Shown here: positions 62,454 through 64,000 of the stretch, one piece after another | Layout of the letters: every line of letters starts with the position of its first letter | Position numbering within the stretch: the first letter of the stretch is position 1 | Assembly: GCA_010692645.1 (NCBI GenBank) | Contig: JAAHGS010000009.1 | Location: 62,060 to 126,059 of the forward strand | Direction: 5' to 3' | DNA: 64,000 nucleotides | Origin: Symploca sp. SIO2E9 | GTDB taxonomy: Bacteria > Cyanobacteriota > Cyanobacteriia > Cyanobacteriales > Coleofasciculaceae | Notes under the pieces: model-generated | Seen by the model: only the letters and a program-made list of their open reading frames with translations | Databases searched by the model: none | Told to the model about the DNA's origin: nothing | Program-made: the position numbers and the translations under genes

Positions 62454-63092
62454 TCACAACCAAATACCTTTCTCGAAAGTATCAAGAGCTTTAATTTGGT
62501 CTGGTATAAGAACACACTCTTCCAGTAAAGAAATATTCAATTCAGGCAGCAATTCACTTACAGTAATTTGCTCATATCCGCAAGTCTCCTTAAATTCCCC
62601 TGGTGTATCTTCTCGAAGGTGGTACAACTCAAGTCGATTATTTTTCCAGAACCAAACTTCGACAACTCCTAAACGGCGGTAGACTTCAAGTTTATTAATG
62701 CTGCCACTGGTCACAACTACTTCTATAGCTAAATCAGGAATAGCTTTCTCAGTTCCTATAGAATAACTTTCATCTGGTTCTGCTCCAGCCTGTTTAAATC
62801 GTTTTCTGAGAGTCGTACTCCCTGTAGGAGTATGTGTTATCCGCTTCTGGAAAAGATAGAACTCTATCAAACTACTAAAGCGTGTTTTATATTTTTCATG
62901 CCTGGATGAAGGCGACAAGATTTCTAACACTCCATCTAAGTAGGAAATTCGGTAGTGGGAGTTGTTTTCAAGTTTAGTAAGTAACCCTTTATAGTCTTGC
63001 CAATCAACCCCATCAGAAGTAAACCTCTCCTCTGGGTCAATAGTTTCTACAGATTCAACTTTATCTATAAGTTCTTGAAGGGTGTTAAGCAT
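62454..63092 (-). CDS. Uma2-family (DUF820) nuclease-like protein
   Basis: The 212 residues match the Uma2 family, abundant in cyanobacteria and predicted to have a PD-(D/E)XK nuclease fold: YRISYLDGVLEILSPSSRHE, AEPDESYSIG, IPDLAIEVVVTSG, KLEVYRRLGVVEVWFWK. Asp in PDLAIEV and Glu/Lys further on form the likely metal site. Biological role of the family is unsettled. A family III MITE lies 12 bases upstream of its start. Confidence 0.88.
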   Translation of the reverse strand: MLNTLQELIDKVESVETIDPEERFTSDGVDWQDYKGLLTKLENNSHYRISYLDGVLEILSPSSRHEKYKTRFSSLIEFYLFQKRITHTPTGSTTLRKRFKQAGAEPDESYSIGTEKAIPDLAIEVVVTSGSINKLEVYRRLGVVEVWFWKNNRLELYHLREDTPGEFKETCGYEQITVSELLPELNISLLEECVLIPDQIKALDTFEKGIWL

Positions 63093-63104
63093 TATTGCTT
63101 ACCT

Positions 63105-63333
63105 AGGGTTTGCTGAATAAGTCTGGTGTTAAGGAGAGGGAGCAGGGAGTAGGGAGTAGGGATTAGGGAAAAGCCGATAGTTCTAAGCCTGATTATCCAT
63201 GATTAGCTCCAAGATTTTCCTATTAAGTGCAAAGATTTTTAGCCATTGGATGCTATAAGCTTGCACTTGTAAGGGTCAAAAAAGGCTCAAAATCATTGTC
63301 TGGTATACCTTCTAGATTAATTCAGCAAGCCCT
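63105..63333. mobile_element. MITE-like family III element, copy 2 (229 bp)
   Basis: The ends AGGGTTTGCTGAATAA and TTAATTCAGCAAGCCCT match copy 1 at 32496-32737. It is flanked on both sides by ACCT, a 4-bp target duplication different from copy 1. The inner AAAATCATTGTCTGGTATA block is shared; the left part carries GGGAGCAGGGAGTAGGGAG heptamers. Confidence 0.88.
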
Positions 63334-63394
63334 ACCTATGCTTTGTTGAGCTTGTGGGAGTTGAAAAAGTAGTTCAAAAGTACTATTTTAAAAT

Positions 63395-63424
63395 AAAAAA
63401 GCGCCCCCCTGAAAGGAGAGCGCT
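63395..63424 (-). terminator. Rho-independent terminator of psbA
   Basis: On the minus strand AGCGCTCTCC and GGGGGGCGCT pair with a TTTCA loop, followed by TTTTTT. It lies 55 bases after the psbA stop codon. Confidence 0.88.
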
Positions 63425-63479
63425 AGTTCTAATTGGAAAGAGGTTAAATATAACCTCTGTTGGTATTAAATTTGATTTA

Positions 63480-64000
<521 letters not shown>

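Overview
The window is chromosomal DNA of a cyanobacterium. It carries psbA, petM, ycf39, urea-transporter genes and a DUF3493 gene, and the octamer GCGATCGC (HIP1) recurs throughout. The left edge holds the 3' half of what I read as hetZ followed by patU, a pair found in filamentous cyanobacteria, so a filamentous strain is likely. Base composition is moderate (roughly 40-45% GC by eye). Intergenic DNA is unusually rich in dispersed palindromic repeats, MITE-like elements and heptamer minisatellites.

Layout. 0-5.3 kb: hetZ, patU, a transglutaminase-fold membrane protein, pdxA. 5.3-6.5 kb: a TnpB-only IS200/IS605-type element. 6.6-13.3 kb: petM, ycf39, NAD kinase, a recombinase-like gene, a VOC protein, DUF3095 and SOUL proteins. 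13.5-14.4 kb: an orphan CRISPR array with 11 spacers and no cas genes in the window, then a C5-cytosine methyltransferase. 17.1-20.2 kb: urtC-urtD-urtE. 20.7-23.7 kb: an HPt protein, a DUF937-like protein and two tandem paralogues of unknown function. 24.2 kb: DAHP synthase.

25.4-31.7 kb, all on the minus strand, is a microviridin-type (graspetide) gene cluster: three tandem precursor genes, ATP-grasp ligases MdnB and MdnC, an ABC exporter with a C-terminal extension, and a GNAT acetyltransferase. Its precursors are the most distinctive content: each gene is followed by a similar hairpin, one core lacks the third ring acid, and the other two show a reciprocal Trp/Cys exchange.

32-46.8 kb: a clan GH-J-like glycosidase, a candidate small RNA, a paired M16 peptidase system, a HigB/HigA-ImmA toxin-antitoxin pair, tRNA-Thr, recA, and a four-gene run (FAD oxidoreductase, acetamidase/formamidase, TauE-like transporter, MATE transporter). 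47-64 kb: a NuiA-like protein, a group II intron remnant, tRNA-Ala, hisF, ruvB, a TPR protein, a betaine-type methyltransferase, DUF1499, a stand-alone AAA-type ATPase with a possible nuclease-like C-terminus, a VanX-type dipeptidase, a DnaJ-TPR protein, a second methyltransferase, an amidase, a Uma2 protein and the 3' end of psbA.

Mobile-element reading. Several small non-autonomous families can be defined by eye. Family I has about 28-bp ends and looks IS630/mariner-like, with an occupied and an empty site both in this window. Family II has TATAGC ends. Family III has AGGG(T/C)TTGCTGAAT ends and 4-bp target duplications in both full copies. Family V is a 114-bp element with TAAGCTGTT ends. 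Short repeats have also entered coding sequence in frame (pdxA, the DNA methyltransferase) or supplied gene ends (urtC, the DUF3095 gene). All functional statements rest on motif recognition by eye; no database search was run.
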